64,000 nt of DNA from JAWPMT01 sp965267435 (GTDB taxonomy: Bacteria > Bacteroidota > Bacteroidia > Cytophagales > Cyclobacteriaceae): NCBI GenBank assembly GCA_965267435.1, contig OZ253960.1:1364001-1428000 (forward strand). The letters are read 5' to 3'. Below, one piece after another: positions 1 to 10,400 of this stretch. Below the pieces are notes generated by a model. The model was not told the origin of the DNA. It worked only from the letters and a program-made list of their open reading frames with translations, and ran no database searches. Both the position numbers and the translations under genes were made by a program. Every line of letters starts with the position of its first letter. The first letter of the stretch is position 1.

Positions 1-2432
1 CGCCGTGGCCGGACCTTGAGGTAGTCGATATCAGCCTGCTGAGCGACACCGTCTATGCGGGCCTACCATTCTCACTATCAGCTACGATAACAAACGATGG
101 TGCAGTGGATGTACAGGAGCATCGCTGGTCCGACTACATCTTCCTGTCAACTACGCCGCTGTTTGAGGACACGGTTACATTTCTCTACCAGGAGGAGCGA
201 GAAGACCCTCTTTCGAAGGACGAATCGTACAGCTTCGAGTCGTCGCTAAAGGTAGAGGTCGAAATCCCTGCCGGTAGTTACTACCTACTGCTTTATCTGG
301 ATTATGATAGCGCCGTATTTGAGCATGTAGATGACGCCAACAACCTTGTAGCATATGGACCTATCTCCCTACAGTCCTATCCTCCTGTGAACTTGCGAGC
401 TGACTCGCTGCTGGTCGCCGATACGCTTGGTTCCGGGTTTGAAGAGATGCTGGAATGGTCAGTTACTAACGTTGGTGCCGCACCAACCCTCGCCGATACG
501 TGGTTCGATGCGTTATACCTCTCAGAAGACAGCATCTGGCAGGGTCGGCAAGACCTCTTCCTTACGCAGTATCCGGTATTTGGACCGCTCGAAAATGGAG
601 AGTCCTATGATCACATGGATGTATTCACAGCTCCCGATGGATTTGAAGGCGACTACTATCTCATCCTTGTGGCAGATTATTCGATCGAGGAAGAAAGTGG
701 CTTGACCAGAGATAGTCTCCGAGAGAATAATTACGCGGTCAAACCCGTGCACATTGAGCTCTCACCATCGCCCAATCTTACGGTTGCCGATCTTACGGTA
801 CCAGATCAGGGCTTCTCGGGACAGCCTCTTGAGATCAGTTGGACGGTTAACAACGATGGCAATGGCGCCACTGAAGACAATTGGTCAGACAGGGTTTACC
901 TCTCTACCGACCTGGTTATCGACGAGGACGATGCCATTTTGACCACGGAGTTGCAGCAGATCGTGCTGGATACCGGTGAGACATACACAGTGACGCAATC
1001 TGTCACACTTCCGATCAACGCCTCCGGGAACTATATCCTTCTCTTGAAGACGGACTACAACGACCTCGCCTACGAGCATGAGGGTGAGGACGATAATGTG
1101 GCCAGTTCGCTGCTATCCGTCACGAGACCGTTACCAGCTGATCTCGTGGTGACGGAGGTCTCGGTACCAACTGAGGCCATCGCAGGCGAAGACGTTCTCA
1201 TCCAATGGACCATTGAGAACCGCGGTAGTAACCCGGCAACAGGCCAGATGGAAGACATCGTCTACTTCTCCCTGGACTCTCTGTGGGACATCGATGATAT
1301 CGTCTTTGGATCGCAGACACGTGAAATCAACCTGGCTCCGCTGTCAACGGAAAAGTTCAGCATGAGACTGCCCCTCAATCAGGCAATTCCCGAAGACTAC
1401 TTTGTTATCGTTCGAACAGACAGCAGAAACAACATTGTTGAAGACGATGACGACAACAACGAAGGGGCGAGCACTTCGCGGATAACAGTGGACATCAATG
1501 AGCTTCCGCTTTTTGTGACAAAGTCTGACACCCTACGAAACAACAGCAATCTGTACTATAAGCTGATCATCCCGGATTCACTCATGAACGAGACCTTGTT
1601 GGTCACGCTCAATGGCGAGGATGACAACGGCAACAACGAACTGTACATCCAGTTTAGCGAATCTCCAACACGGAATACTTACGACGATGCGTTCGACAAT
1701 CCTTTTGCTGCAGACCAGGAGGTCATCATTCCCAACCTCGCACCTGGCACCTACTATCTGTTGGTATATGGTGAGTCTATTGTCTCTGAGCGTCAACCCA
1801 TCGAATTGCTTGCCAATATCATAGATTTCCAGATAAGGAGAATAGCGACGAACGTTGGTGGGGATGAAGGAACTGTAACGACAGAAATCCAGGGATCTAA
1901 ATTCACGCCGAATACCCGTTTCTACTTGCGGCAGGGTGAAGAAAAGATCTACGCCTCAGAGATTATGTACAAGGATCCAACGGCTGTATTTGCGACTTTC
2001 GACCTTGACAGTGCCGATTTAGGATTTTACAATGTCGTAGCCGAAGACACAACCGGCGCATTGGCGATCCTCTTCGGGGGCTTTGAAGTGGTGACCAGCA
2101 CAGGTTTCGTATTGGAAACCAACATTGATTACCCAGAAACGACAAGGTTTGGGCGCATCATAGAGGTCACGATTCAATTCGCAAATGGCGGCAATATCGA
2201 CATTCCTACTCCGGCTCGAGCCTTGATTAGCCTGAGCAAGTCGCCGATGGGTTTCACAGTGGAGGATATTCAATTTGGATTTACCGATTTGTATTTAGAG
2301 TTCAAAGAACCAGGAGGACCTTCCGAGGTGCTGCGGCCTGGCGCCCTTAGCTCCATCACCATATATGCCAGGGCAATCAGCGTCGATAGAAGACTTCGGA
2401 TCGGCAGCGTGTCATTCAGGCTGATAGAATAG
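1..2432 (+). CDS. CARDB-repeat exported protein (5' truncated by window start)
   Basis: The reading frame is open from base 3 of the window, so the true start lies upstream; a GTG at 105 is inside a CARDB unit and is not a credible start. The visible part holds four CARDB-like (cell-adhesion-related) beta domains at about nt 12-370, 385-755, 765-1125 and 1134-1490, each with the pattern of a leading P-x-L, an 'x-W-T-I/V-x-N-x-G' strand and a D-x-V/I-Y-F/L-S strand. A pre-peptidase C-terminal-like domain follows (about nt 1500-1815), then a TIG/IPT-like segment (1820-2090) and a last beta domain. No T9SS sorting domain is present at the C-terminus. It is acidic, with no visible catalytic motif, and fits an extracellular binding or structural role. 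The next gene starts 7 bp downstream, so the two are probably cotranscribed. Domain family calls are by eye. Confidence 0.85.
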   Translation, partial: PWPDLEVVDISLLSDTVYAGLPFSLSATITNDGAVDVQEHRWSDYIFLSTTPLFEDTVTFLYQEEREDPLSKDESYSFESSLKVEVEIPAGSYYLLLYLDYDSAVFEHVDDANNLVAYGPISLQSYPPVNLRADSLLVADTLGSGFEEMLEWSVTNVGAAPTLADTWFDALYLSEDSIWQGRQDLFLTQYPVFGPLENGESYDHMDVFTAPDGFEGDYYLILVADYSIEEESGLTRDSLRENNYAVKPVHIELSPSPNLTVADLTVPDQGFSGQPLEISWTVNNDGNGATEDNWSDRVYLSTDLVIDEDDAILTTELQQIVLDTGETYTVTQSVTLPINASGNYILLLKTDYNDLAYEHEGEDDNVASSLLSVTRPLPADLVVTEVSVPTEAIAGEDVLIQWTIENRGSNPATGQMEDIVYFSLDSLWDIDDIVFGSQTREINLAPLSTEKFSMRLPLNQAIPEDYFVIVRTDSRNNIVEDDDDNNEGASTSRITVDINELPLFVTKSDTLRNNSNLYYKLIIPDSLMNETLLVTLNGEDDNGNNELYIQFSESPTRNTYDDAFDNPFAADQEVIIPNLAPGTYYLLVYGESIVSERQPIELLANIIDFQIRRIATNVGGDEGTVTTEIQGSKFTPNTRFYLRQGEEKIYASEIMYKDPTAVFATFDLDSADLGFYNVVAEDTTGALAILFGGFEVVTSTGFVLETNIDYPETTRFGRIIEVTIQFANGGNIDIPTPARALISLSKSPMGFTVEDIQFGFTDLYLEFKEPGGPSEVLRPGALSSITIYARAISVDRRLRIGSVSFRLIE

Positions 2433-2439
2433 TTGACTA

Positions 2440-5334
2440 ATGAAACATGAAAAGTTGACATATCTAAAAGATTATAAGCGGCTGACAATAGGTTGGTTGT
2501 CAAACCTTACTGCCCGTCGAAGTAGCCTGGTTCTGCTGTTGATACTCAGCTCGTTCCTGGCTGGGGCAGCAGAGGTTGATGCAGGGGAGGACATAGAAGC
2601 TTGTCCTGGCGAAGAAGTGGTCATTGGGGGTGATCCCACGGCAAGCCCGGGACCAGAGACTAAGTACAAGTATTCCTGGACGGCTAGCGATGGAAGTTTC
2701 ACATCCGATAAAGCCAATCCGACAGTCACGGTGCAGGATCAGGTGGTTACCTATACGGTGGTGGTGGAAGACGAAGACGGCTTCAAGTGCGACGATTCCA
2801 TGACCATCACACCCAATGATGTTATAGAGATCCAATTTGATCCCGAAAAGCTCCCCAACGACGGCACTTCCACGGCGACAGCAAAGGCGATCACAGTACC
2901 TGACGGGCTGGATGTGGAATGGTCGCTCGTGGACGATGACTTTGGCGCGAGCATCGACCCCAACACCGGCGTAATCACGGCAGGCGAGGAACCCGGCTAC
3001 TTGATGGTTAGGGCCCAGGAACAGAAAGCCGCCGATGATGGTATTGATGGCTGCTATGTCGAAGCACCTTTTTGCGTAGGTGAGGATTGTTGCCCGGACA
3101 TAACCGAACTAAGAACCTTTGGCCCAATTACTGCGAACTTCTCCGAGCCCGTGGTTTCGCCGGGCAAAGACCAAGAAGGCTATTGTAGTTACAGCACTTC
3201 CAATGCGAGTATCACCATTGAGAGTACCAGTCTCTTCCAATACAAAGTGGACCTGACAGGTGTCACGATCTCCTGGAAGGAAAAAGCAACGCAGTCGGGT
3301 ACAGAGTACAAGGAAGTAGAAATTGTCTGGAAGGGCAGTAAATCAACACGAGAAATCGGAAAGCTTCAGGCGAATCTGACCGAGGTAGGCTTGAAAGTGT
3401 CAAACACTGGGAGAATCGAAGGCGAAATCAAGTTTAGTGTCAACCAAACCGAAGACGTGAAGCTTGGTGGTATCGCTGTCTTAAGAGGGGGCGCTACCGG
3501 TAAGTTTGTTTACAGGTACTCCTCACAGGAGACCTTTGCCGGAGAATGGGACTTCAGTGATGTTACTGGGATCAAAATCGACTTATACAAGGAAGATCAG
3601 GTGCTGGCGCGAGCCTCAGGTAAGCTAACAAAAGAGGGTGCTTTTGAGGGAACTCTGAAAGACAACGGTCCTATTGAGTACAGTGCGGAGCAATTCAGTG
3701 CAAGGGTCAAAAAGCTCTCAGTGGGTTTTCGATGGGAGCTCGGTGAAGAACTTCAAATCAAAAAAGGCACTGGTGAACTCGAGATCTTTGGCATCAAGGC
3801 GGTAGATGGTAAGATCTTGATGGCACTCGACTTTGATGGCGCCAACATCACCGCCACTACCCAGATGCAGGGCGTAACGGCATTTGGATGTGAGCTCTCA
3901 GGTACCGTGACAGGGGATATGGACATTAAGTTTGATTTCGGTCCCATTATCGGGTCCAATATCAGTGCAAAACATCCGGAATTTGATCAGTCTTTCAATA
4001 ATGTTGGATTTGAGATTGCAGAAGGCAGGCTCCAACGCTTTGACGTAGGATCAGTGAGAGTGAAATACAACAGTGGTCTGTATTTCGACATGATGGATGC
4101 CAGCTATGATGGAAACAAAAGCATAGAGTTCAATGCAAACCTAGTGGCCGGTGGACTCGACGTTGAAGTAAAGAGATTTGCCATTGACTCTTCGGGGGAT
4201 GTCACCATTGGCGAAGCCAAGCTGAAAGTGGATGACAAACCTTTCAATAACATCAACGCCTCTCTGGTATATAAAAAGAATGAAGCTGCTCAAATGTTCC
4301 GAGGCCAGTTTAGGGGTAATTTCACCGGGGGAGTCAAGGTGTTAGGCACAGCGACAATTGGCTCAGAAGCAAACTTCAATTACGGCTATTTTGCCGTGGC
4401 GCTGGACGCGGGCAGACAAGGTTTCTTTATAATTCCCGGGACACCTCTCAAAGTCACAGAGTTAGGCGGCGAATTTGGCTATAATTGGATTCCGGCCGGC
4501 AGCCTAGGAACCATATCGGGGACGGCAAAGGAAGGTGAGGTCCTCGTTGGCGTAAAGTTGGGAGTCGGAGACGTTACTAACCTGGCTGTCTTGACTGGTG
4601 AGCTGAGGGTCTCTCTGGGAGCCGCTAGTAAGGTCAATATCAATGGTTCGGTCAATATCCCAGCCAGGTCACCTTACTATCTCGATGGAGACGCAGCAGT
4701 GGAATACATCCTCGGCAGTGGTAATCTAGGTGGATCGGTGAGCTCGACCGTCAAGTTCCCGAGAGGAAAAGGGACCGTGTTGCTTTTGGAGTCGGGAAAT
4801 ATCAACTTCGATATTGGGAAGAATGATGAATATGCGGTCACGGCTGCGAGTATGAAGGGCAAGATCTTCGAAAAGATCAAGCTTACCGGCGACATCGACA
4901 TATCCGGTCCCCTTAACAGTGTCTTTGACCTTAGTGGCAGTGTCAGCGGATCCGTAGAATATAGTGATACTTTCGATTACACTTTTCCCAAAGACTTTAA
5001 TCCTACCACTTGCAAAACAGCCGATGGATCAGACTTTTTCGGATTTGGCATAACCGGCCAACTCCAGGTAGAGCTTGGAGGCGACATTACCGCCAACCTG
5101 GATAACGAAGGCATTACCGGGACCTTCGGGGTATATGCCTCTGGACAAAGTGACATGAGCGTCAAGTGGCCATGCAAGGTTGTCTGCGGGCAAGAGTGTG
5201 TCAAGACGTATGATACCGGCGTGGCTGGGGAGTTAACTGTCCAATACAAGAACCCCGAAATACGAATATTTGGTGAGGCGACTTTCACCTCCGGAGACGA
5301 ATCGGAAAAAGGAGATGTGGACTTCACCTTCTAA
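2440..5334 (+). CDS. Large exported beta-rich protein with PKD/Ig-like N-terminus, unknown function
   Basis: The protein has 964 residues. A long basic n-region (about 29 residues) precedes a hydrophobic stretch around residues 30-42 (LVLLLILSSFLAG), consistent with a Sec signal ending near AGA-AEVDA. Residues about 45-127 look like a PKD/Ig-like domain and 128-205 like a bacterial Ig-like domain. From about residue 220 to the end the protein consists of regularly alternating amphipathic beta strands with G-x-L/V-x-G turns, suggesting one extended beta sheet or solenoid; I do not recognise this region. It ends in ...DFTF, an aromatic C-terminus, and carries a small cysteine cluster (CKVVCGQEC) near the end. 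It has no T9SS sorting domain. It sits 7 bp after the CARDB gene and 6 bp before the FN3-like gene, so it likely works with those products on the cell surface or in the envelope. Confidence 0.8.
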   Translation: MKHEKLTYLKDYKRLTIGWLSNLTARRSSLVLLLILSSFLAGAAEVDAGEDIEACPGEEVVIGGDPTASPGPETKYKYSWTASDGSFTSDKANPTVTVQDQVVTYTVVVEDEDGFKCDDSMTITPNDVIEIQFDPEKLPNDGTSTATAKAITVPDGLDVEWSLVDDDFGASIDPNTGVITAGEEPGYLMVRAQEQKAADDGIDGCYVEAPFCVGEDCCPDITELRTFGPITANFSEPVVSPGKDQEGYCSYSTSNASITIESTSLFQYKVDLTGVTISWKEKATQSGTEYKEVEIVWKGSKSTREIGKLQANLTEVGLKVSNTGRIEGEIKFSVNQTEDVKLGGIAVLRGGATGKFVYRYSSQETFAGEWDFSDVTGIKIDLYKEDQVLARASGKLTKEGAFEGTLKDNGPIEYSAEQFSARVKKLSVGFRWELGEELQIKKGTGELEIFGIKAVDGKILMALDFDGANITATTQMQGVTAFGCELSGTVTGDMDIKFDFGPIIGSNISAKHPEFDQSFNNVGFEIAEGRLQRFDVGSVRVKYNSGLYFDMMDASYDGNKSIEFNANLVAGGLDVEVKRFAIDSSGDVTIGEAKLKVDDKPFNNINASLVYKKNEAAQMFRGQFRGNFTGGVKVLGTATIGSEANFNYGYFAVALDAGRQGFFIIPGTPLKVTELGGEFGYNWIPAGSLGTISGTAKEGEVLVGVKLGVGDVTNLAVLTGELRVSLGAASKVNINGSVNIPARSPYYLDGDAAVEYILGSGNLGGSVSSTVKFPRGKGTVLLLESGNINFDIGKNDEYAVTAASMKGKIFEKIKLTGDIDISGPLNSVFDLSGSVSGSVEYSDTFDYTFPKDFNPTTCKTADGSDFFGFGITGQLQVELGGDITANLDNEGITGTFGVYASGQSDMSVKWPCKVVCGQECVKTYDTGVAGELTVQYKNPEIRIFGEATFTSGDESEKGDVDFTF

Positions 5335-5340
5335 AATGGG

Positions 5341-7410
5341 ATGAAACTGATTATTAACATATTGATCATCTTTTTCAGTGTTGACACCTGTCTTGGGCAA
5401 TGGATATCGCTGGAAGGCAGTACCTCCCTGGATCAAACGAAACTCTACATTGAGACGAGGGATTGGCCGCAGAACCTGGAAGGTTTCAATATAAAAAAAA
5501 GGAGCTTGGAAGGATCATGGAAACAGTTGAATTCCACTCCCATCGCTCCTCAGATTGATATAGATAGAGATTGGACGAACCTTGGACTCACCGACCAACA
5601 AGCCGAGAGGGTCAGGGCTACCTTAACTGAATACTTGCAAGAAGGCCAATTGCAGCCAATATCCGCGCAGGACATGGTGACGAAATTGAAGGCCGTTGGA
5701 GGACTTGGCTCCGGCGACCGCTTGCGTTTGAAGGAGGATTTTCAACTGACTTTAATAATTGGATTTGGTTTCATTGATAACACCTATGAAGCAAATGTCG
5801 ATGAAGAGTATGGGGTCTTTTTTGTGACCGCCAATGGAGAGGAGAAAGGAGATGTCCTGGCTGTGTATCATCCGCAATCCGTGGATATGGACATTGACAT
5901 CCATTTTCTGAGAAAGTCCGGGGGGATACAGTTACGTTGGCAATTGGATAGTGCGGATGTGGCGGTGGCTGGCATCTTTTCATTTGATATTTACCGTGGC
6001 CAGGATTCCAGTAGCCTTTCCAAAATCCGCAATGTTTCAGTAGTGCCCGTTGATAAAAAGGATGCACAAAATCTGTATCAATTCACCGATGCAAATGTCG
6101 ATGCGGGTGACGACCATTTCTATGCTGTAAGCGTTGTCAACAAGTTCCAGGAGGAAATCGCCAGAGGCCTAAAGCGATACCAGGCGGCCTTATATGAATC
6201 AATGACTATTCCCAATATCGACACGATCATAACAGTGAATGATGTGCACAATCGACTATTCTGGCAGGGTTCATGGGATAGGTCAGAGAAAGACCGTGTT
6301 GAGGAGATTGTTATTGAACGATCTGTTGCCACCTTGATAGATTTCCACGAAATAGGGGCGACAAGCCGGGATTCGGTCGCTTTCACCGACAGCACCGAAA
6401 TGGAGTATGGAACACGATATCTTTATCGGCTAAATGTAAGAGGTCAAGAAGTAGACTACGGTTCATCGGAAACATTCAACTATCTCTATCTAGGCAGTCC
6501 GCAGGCAAAAACACCAGCTTTTGGTGACGCCACTTTTGAAATGGTAGATGGTGAGCCCCACATCCTACTCACATGGCAAAAGAAAGACGATGCCGATTCC
6601 GCAACCGTCGGATACCTCCTGTACTCCGATGAGGTCCGACCTGATACTTTCCTGCAACTCGCAAGCGTTGGAACCATCCTTACGAATAGCTATCGATTGA
6701 GGATTGGGAAGAATGTCGGTCGAACTTATCGATTCCGGATACAGCCCATTAATGATCTCGGTGAGCGTGCACCGTATCTCGAACTGAGTGTGGATGTGGG
6801 GGCATTGAGACTGCCTCCGCCGGGTGATTTTTCATTCAAAGTGGCTGATGGTGCAGCCCTGCAACTCGATTGGTCCTTTCCAGAGCAATACAAGATACGC
6901 GGCTTCAATATCTACATGAATGGCGTGATAATAGCTGATACTTCCCAAGTTGGGCCTGATACTCGCACCTGGCGCATATCGAAACCGGCGATTACGGAAA
7001 GTGGCTCAGTCTCGGTTCAGGTCGAAGCTCTCGGTGAATGGACCTCTTCCCTCAGTCGGGAAAAGAGTCTGTATCTGCCACGATTCAGAAATGCAGCTCT
7101 TGTACCCCCACCGGACAATCTTGAAGCGACCCTAAAAAAGGAGAAGAAGCTGAGGTTCGCAGAGGTGAAATGGGAAGTTCCCGACACCGGAGATAAGCGT
7201 GTCATAGGCTACCAACTCTGGATAGATGAAGATGAGGAGGGCTCTCTGATTAAGCAACAGCAACTCCTCCGGGAAAATATACTTACCTATCAATTGCCTG
7301 ATCTCAAGCGCGATGCCTATACATTTCGTGTGGCCGCAGTCAATGAAGACCGAAAACAGGGCCCTCCTGCGGAGGTGACTCTTGCGCTTAAAAAAAAGAA
7401 ACGTGAATGA
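5341..7410 (+). CDS. Fibronectin type III-like repeat exported protein
   Basis: The protein has 689 residues and a clear signal peptide (MKLIINILIIFFSVDTCLGQ). From about residue 190 onward it contains about five fibronectin-III-like beta sandwiches, recognisable by repeated strands of the type I-x-L-x-W, Y-x-I/L-Y and Y-x-F-R-V-x-A/P-x-N. The N-terminal 180 residues are different and contain an amphipathic segment around residues 75-120. No catalytic motif and no T9SS sorting signal are seen. The start ATG lies 6 bp after the previous stop, and its own stop (TGA, 7408-7410) overlaps the next start by 4 bp (ATGA), which implies translational coupling to the giant HYR protein. It probably acts as a partner or periplasmic/outer-membrane component for the neighbouring giant proteins; that role is inferred only from gene order. 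Confidence 0.8.
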   Translation: MKLIINILIIFFSVDTCLGQWISLEGSTSLDQTKLYIETRDWPQNLEGFNIKKRSLEGSWKQLNSTPIAPQIDIDRDWTNLGLTDQQAERVRATLTEYLQEGQLQPISAQDMVTKLKAVGGLGSGDRLRLKEDFQLTLIIGFGFIDNTYEANVDEEYGVFFVTANGEEKGDVLAVYHPQSVDMDIDIHFLRKSGGIQLRWQLDSADVAVAGIFSFDIYRGQDSSSLSKIRNVSVVPVDKKDAQNLYQFTDANVDAGDDHFYAVSVVNKFQEEIARGLKRYQAALYESMTIPNIDTIITVNDVHNRLFWQGSWDRSEKDRVEEIVIERSVATLIDFHEIGATSRDSVAFTDSTEMEYGTRYLYRLNVRGQEVDYGSSETFNYLYLGSPQAKTPAFGDATFEMVDGEPHILLTWQKKDDADSATVGYLLYSDEVRPDTFLQLASVGTILTNSYRLRIGKNVGRTYRFRIQPINDLGERAPYLELSVDVGALRLPPPGDFSFKVADGAALQLDWSFPEQYKIRGFNIYMNGVIIADTSQVGPDTRTWRISKPAITESGSVSVQVEALGEWTSSLSREKSLYLPRFRNAALVPPPDNLEATLKKEKKLRFAEVKWEVPDTGDKRVIGYQLWIDEDEEGSLIKQQQLLRENILTYQLPDLKRDAYTFRVAAVNEDRKQGPPAEVTLALKKKKRE

Positions 7411-10400
7411 TGACGTCTTGGCAATATCATAGCGCCCCCAGATGGCCTCAAAGGCTCCTGCTGACATGTCTTTTCATTGTCGTTAAGCTCACTGCTTTTG
7501 CCGGCGTGAGCTGGGAAGTAACCGATGCCTCCTGCTATGGCAAGGAAGACGGTGCCATTATGCTCACTGTCGACGGGTCAAATGGTCCTTACACCTACGA
7601 ATGGTCCAACGGGGAAAAGAATAAGGACCTGGTAGACGTAGCGGCTGGGTCCTACACGGTCAAGATATTTGACAAAGACCAATGCATTTTCGAGCAGACG
7701 ATTGAGGTCGGTGTCGAAGAAATGAAACCCCTTCTCAACGTTCGTGGGGGTGGGGTGAAGTCCCGATGTCAGGGAGATCCGCCAAAGGAAGCGAGGTTGC
7801 ACGCCGTCGCCACAGACTGCGAAGATTGTCAGTATCAATGGAGTAATGGAACGAATTCCATGACCATCAAAGTAGCCCGAACTGGAACATATTCAGTTAC
7901 CGCTACTGATAAGGATGGTTGCTTTGCAGACGCTGAGACAAAAGTCGAGTTTAAGACACGGGACTGCAGTGATGACAATGATTCCAAAGAGGACTTTGCA
8001 ACTCGCATTCTGGCCTCTGTTGACCCGAATGATATTACAGGCCCTAACGGTGTGGGTGAAAGAAAGTGGGTCAGCATCAATGACAAGCTCCCATATAAGG
8101 TAAGATTTGAAAACGATCCTGATTTTGCCACCGCTCCAGCTCAGATCGTTTCCGTTCGAGTGCCTATCGATTCAGATGCCAACCTGTTCTCATTTAGGCT
8201 TGGGAGTTTTGGCTTTGGAGATTTCATTTTTGATATTCCAGAAAACAATACCTTCTACAGTTCCAGGCTGGATGTCACCGATTCTCTTGGTGTGGTGGTG
8301 GATGTGACTGCAGGATTGGATGTTACCAAGAAAGAAGCCTTTTGGATCTTCGAATCCAAGGACCCGGCAACTGGACTGCCGCCTCAAGATGCAACATTAG
8401 GCTTTCTGCTGATCAATGATACGACAACCCGTCGAGGGGAGGGTTTCGTCAACTTCACGCTCAAACCCAACCGCCAATCTCAAACAGGAGATACGGTTTC
8501 GGCTTACGCTGACATTGTTTTTGATGACAATGAGTCTTTGTTAACAAACATTCACGCTAACGTCATCGACGCTATCCCGGCATTATCGAAAGTCAACGAT
8601 GTAGACTCCCCGGCGGACTCACTTACAATGATTTCCGTTTTCAGCGAGGATGACTATGGATCCGAGGCTAGTGGCGTTGAGAGCTACGACTTATTTTATG
8701 CCAACAGCAGCAATGGACGTTTCCAACTGCTAAAGGCAGACCTAAAGGTAGACGAGGAGTACGCATTCGCCGGTGAACCCGGAGAAGAGTACTGTATGTA
8801 CTCAGTGGCAACAGACAGCGTGGGCAACACCGAAGTTAAAAGCCTTGCAGATATCTGTTTTGAACTGCAGAAAGCTTCCGTCATTACCCTTCTTACCCCA
8901 GTTGGTGGGGAGGTCTATTGTCCAGGAGATGTTATATCCGCCACCTGGGAGAGTATCGAAGTCCAGGAAGTGGATGTGCTCCTGTCGATGAACGGAGGAG
9001 CGGACTTCATCGTGATCGGAGACAACCTGGACGCTTCAGATAATGGTTTCAACTGGTCGATCCCTCTAAACACCAGCAGCAGCACGGATGCAATTGTAAG
9101 AGTCGTAAACACCGAGGACGCAGAAGTCTTTGGTGAGAGTGGTGCGTTGACAATCTATAATCACCAGCAGGTGGCCATCCAAAGCGACGCGCAAGCGGCA
9201 TGTGAGGGGAGTGTCATCACCCTCGATGCAGGAGCAGGCTACGCTACCTATGAATGGTCCACTGGCGAATCGACACGAACCATTGATGTAAACGCCTCAG
9301 GAACCTACACTGTCACAGTTGCCGATGCCAATGGATGCGCCAGCAGTGATGACATTGATATCGTGATCCACCCGCTACCAGAAACTCCTGTTATCGCAGC
9401 ACAGGGTCCAACCACTTTCTGCCCTGGGAGTTCAGTTGCTCTGGAGGGCCCTGAAGGCTACGAGGAGTACCTCTGGTCCTCAGGTGAAACAACTGCCAAT
9501 ATCGAAGTGAGCACTCCTGGGGATTATACCTTGACGATTACCGATGCCAATGGCTGCTCTGCAACGTCAGAGCCTATGACGATCGTCGTTGAAGATATCG
9601 CTCCCCCGAGTGTCGATATAGTGGCAGAGATAGAAGTTGCCACCGATGATGAGCTGTGTACTGCTTTCGTTACGGTACCACTGCCGCTTGTAGTGGACAA
9701 TTGCGAAGTAGCCTCCGTCATCAACGACTTCAATGCTACCGACAATGCCAGTGGTATCTATCCATTAGGAACTACAGTCGTGCAGTGGACTGTCACCGAT
9801 GCCTCAGGGAATTCAACAACGGCTTCCATGACCATCACTGTCATCGATGATCAGGCGCCAGGGCTCACAGTGCCAGCTGATATCACAGTTAGTGCCGATG
9901 AGGGCGTGTGTGAGGCAGCTGTGACTGTGCCAGCACCAGTAGTCACCGACAATTGCGAAGTAGCCTCCGTCATCAACGACTTCAATGCTACCGACAATGC
10001 CAGTGGTATCTATCCATTAGGAACTACAGTCGTGCAGTGGACTGTCACCGATGCCTCAGGGAATTCAACAACGGCTTCCATGACCATCACCGTCATCGAT
10101 GACCAGGCGCCAGGGCTCACAGTGCCAGCTGATATCACAGTTAGTGCCGATGAGGGCGTGTGTGAGGCAGCTGTGACTGTGCCAGTACCAGCAGTGACCG
10201 ACAATTGTGAAGTAGCCTCCGTCACCAATGACTTCAATGCTACCGACAATGCCAGTGGCATCTATCCATTGGGCACTACCGTCGTACAGTGGACTGTCAC
10301 CGATGCCTCAGGCAACTCGACAACAGCTTCCATGACCATCACCGTCATCGATGATCAGGCGCCAGGGCTCACAGTGGCAGACGATATTACTGTCTCGGCC

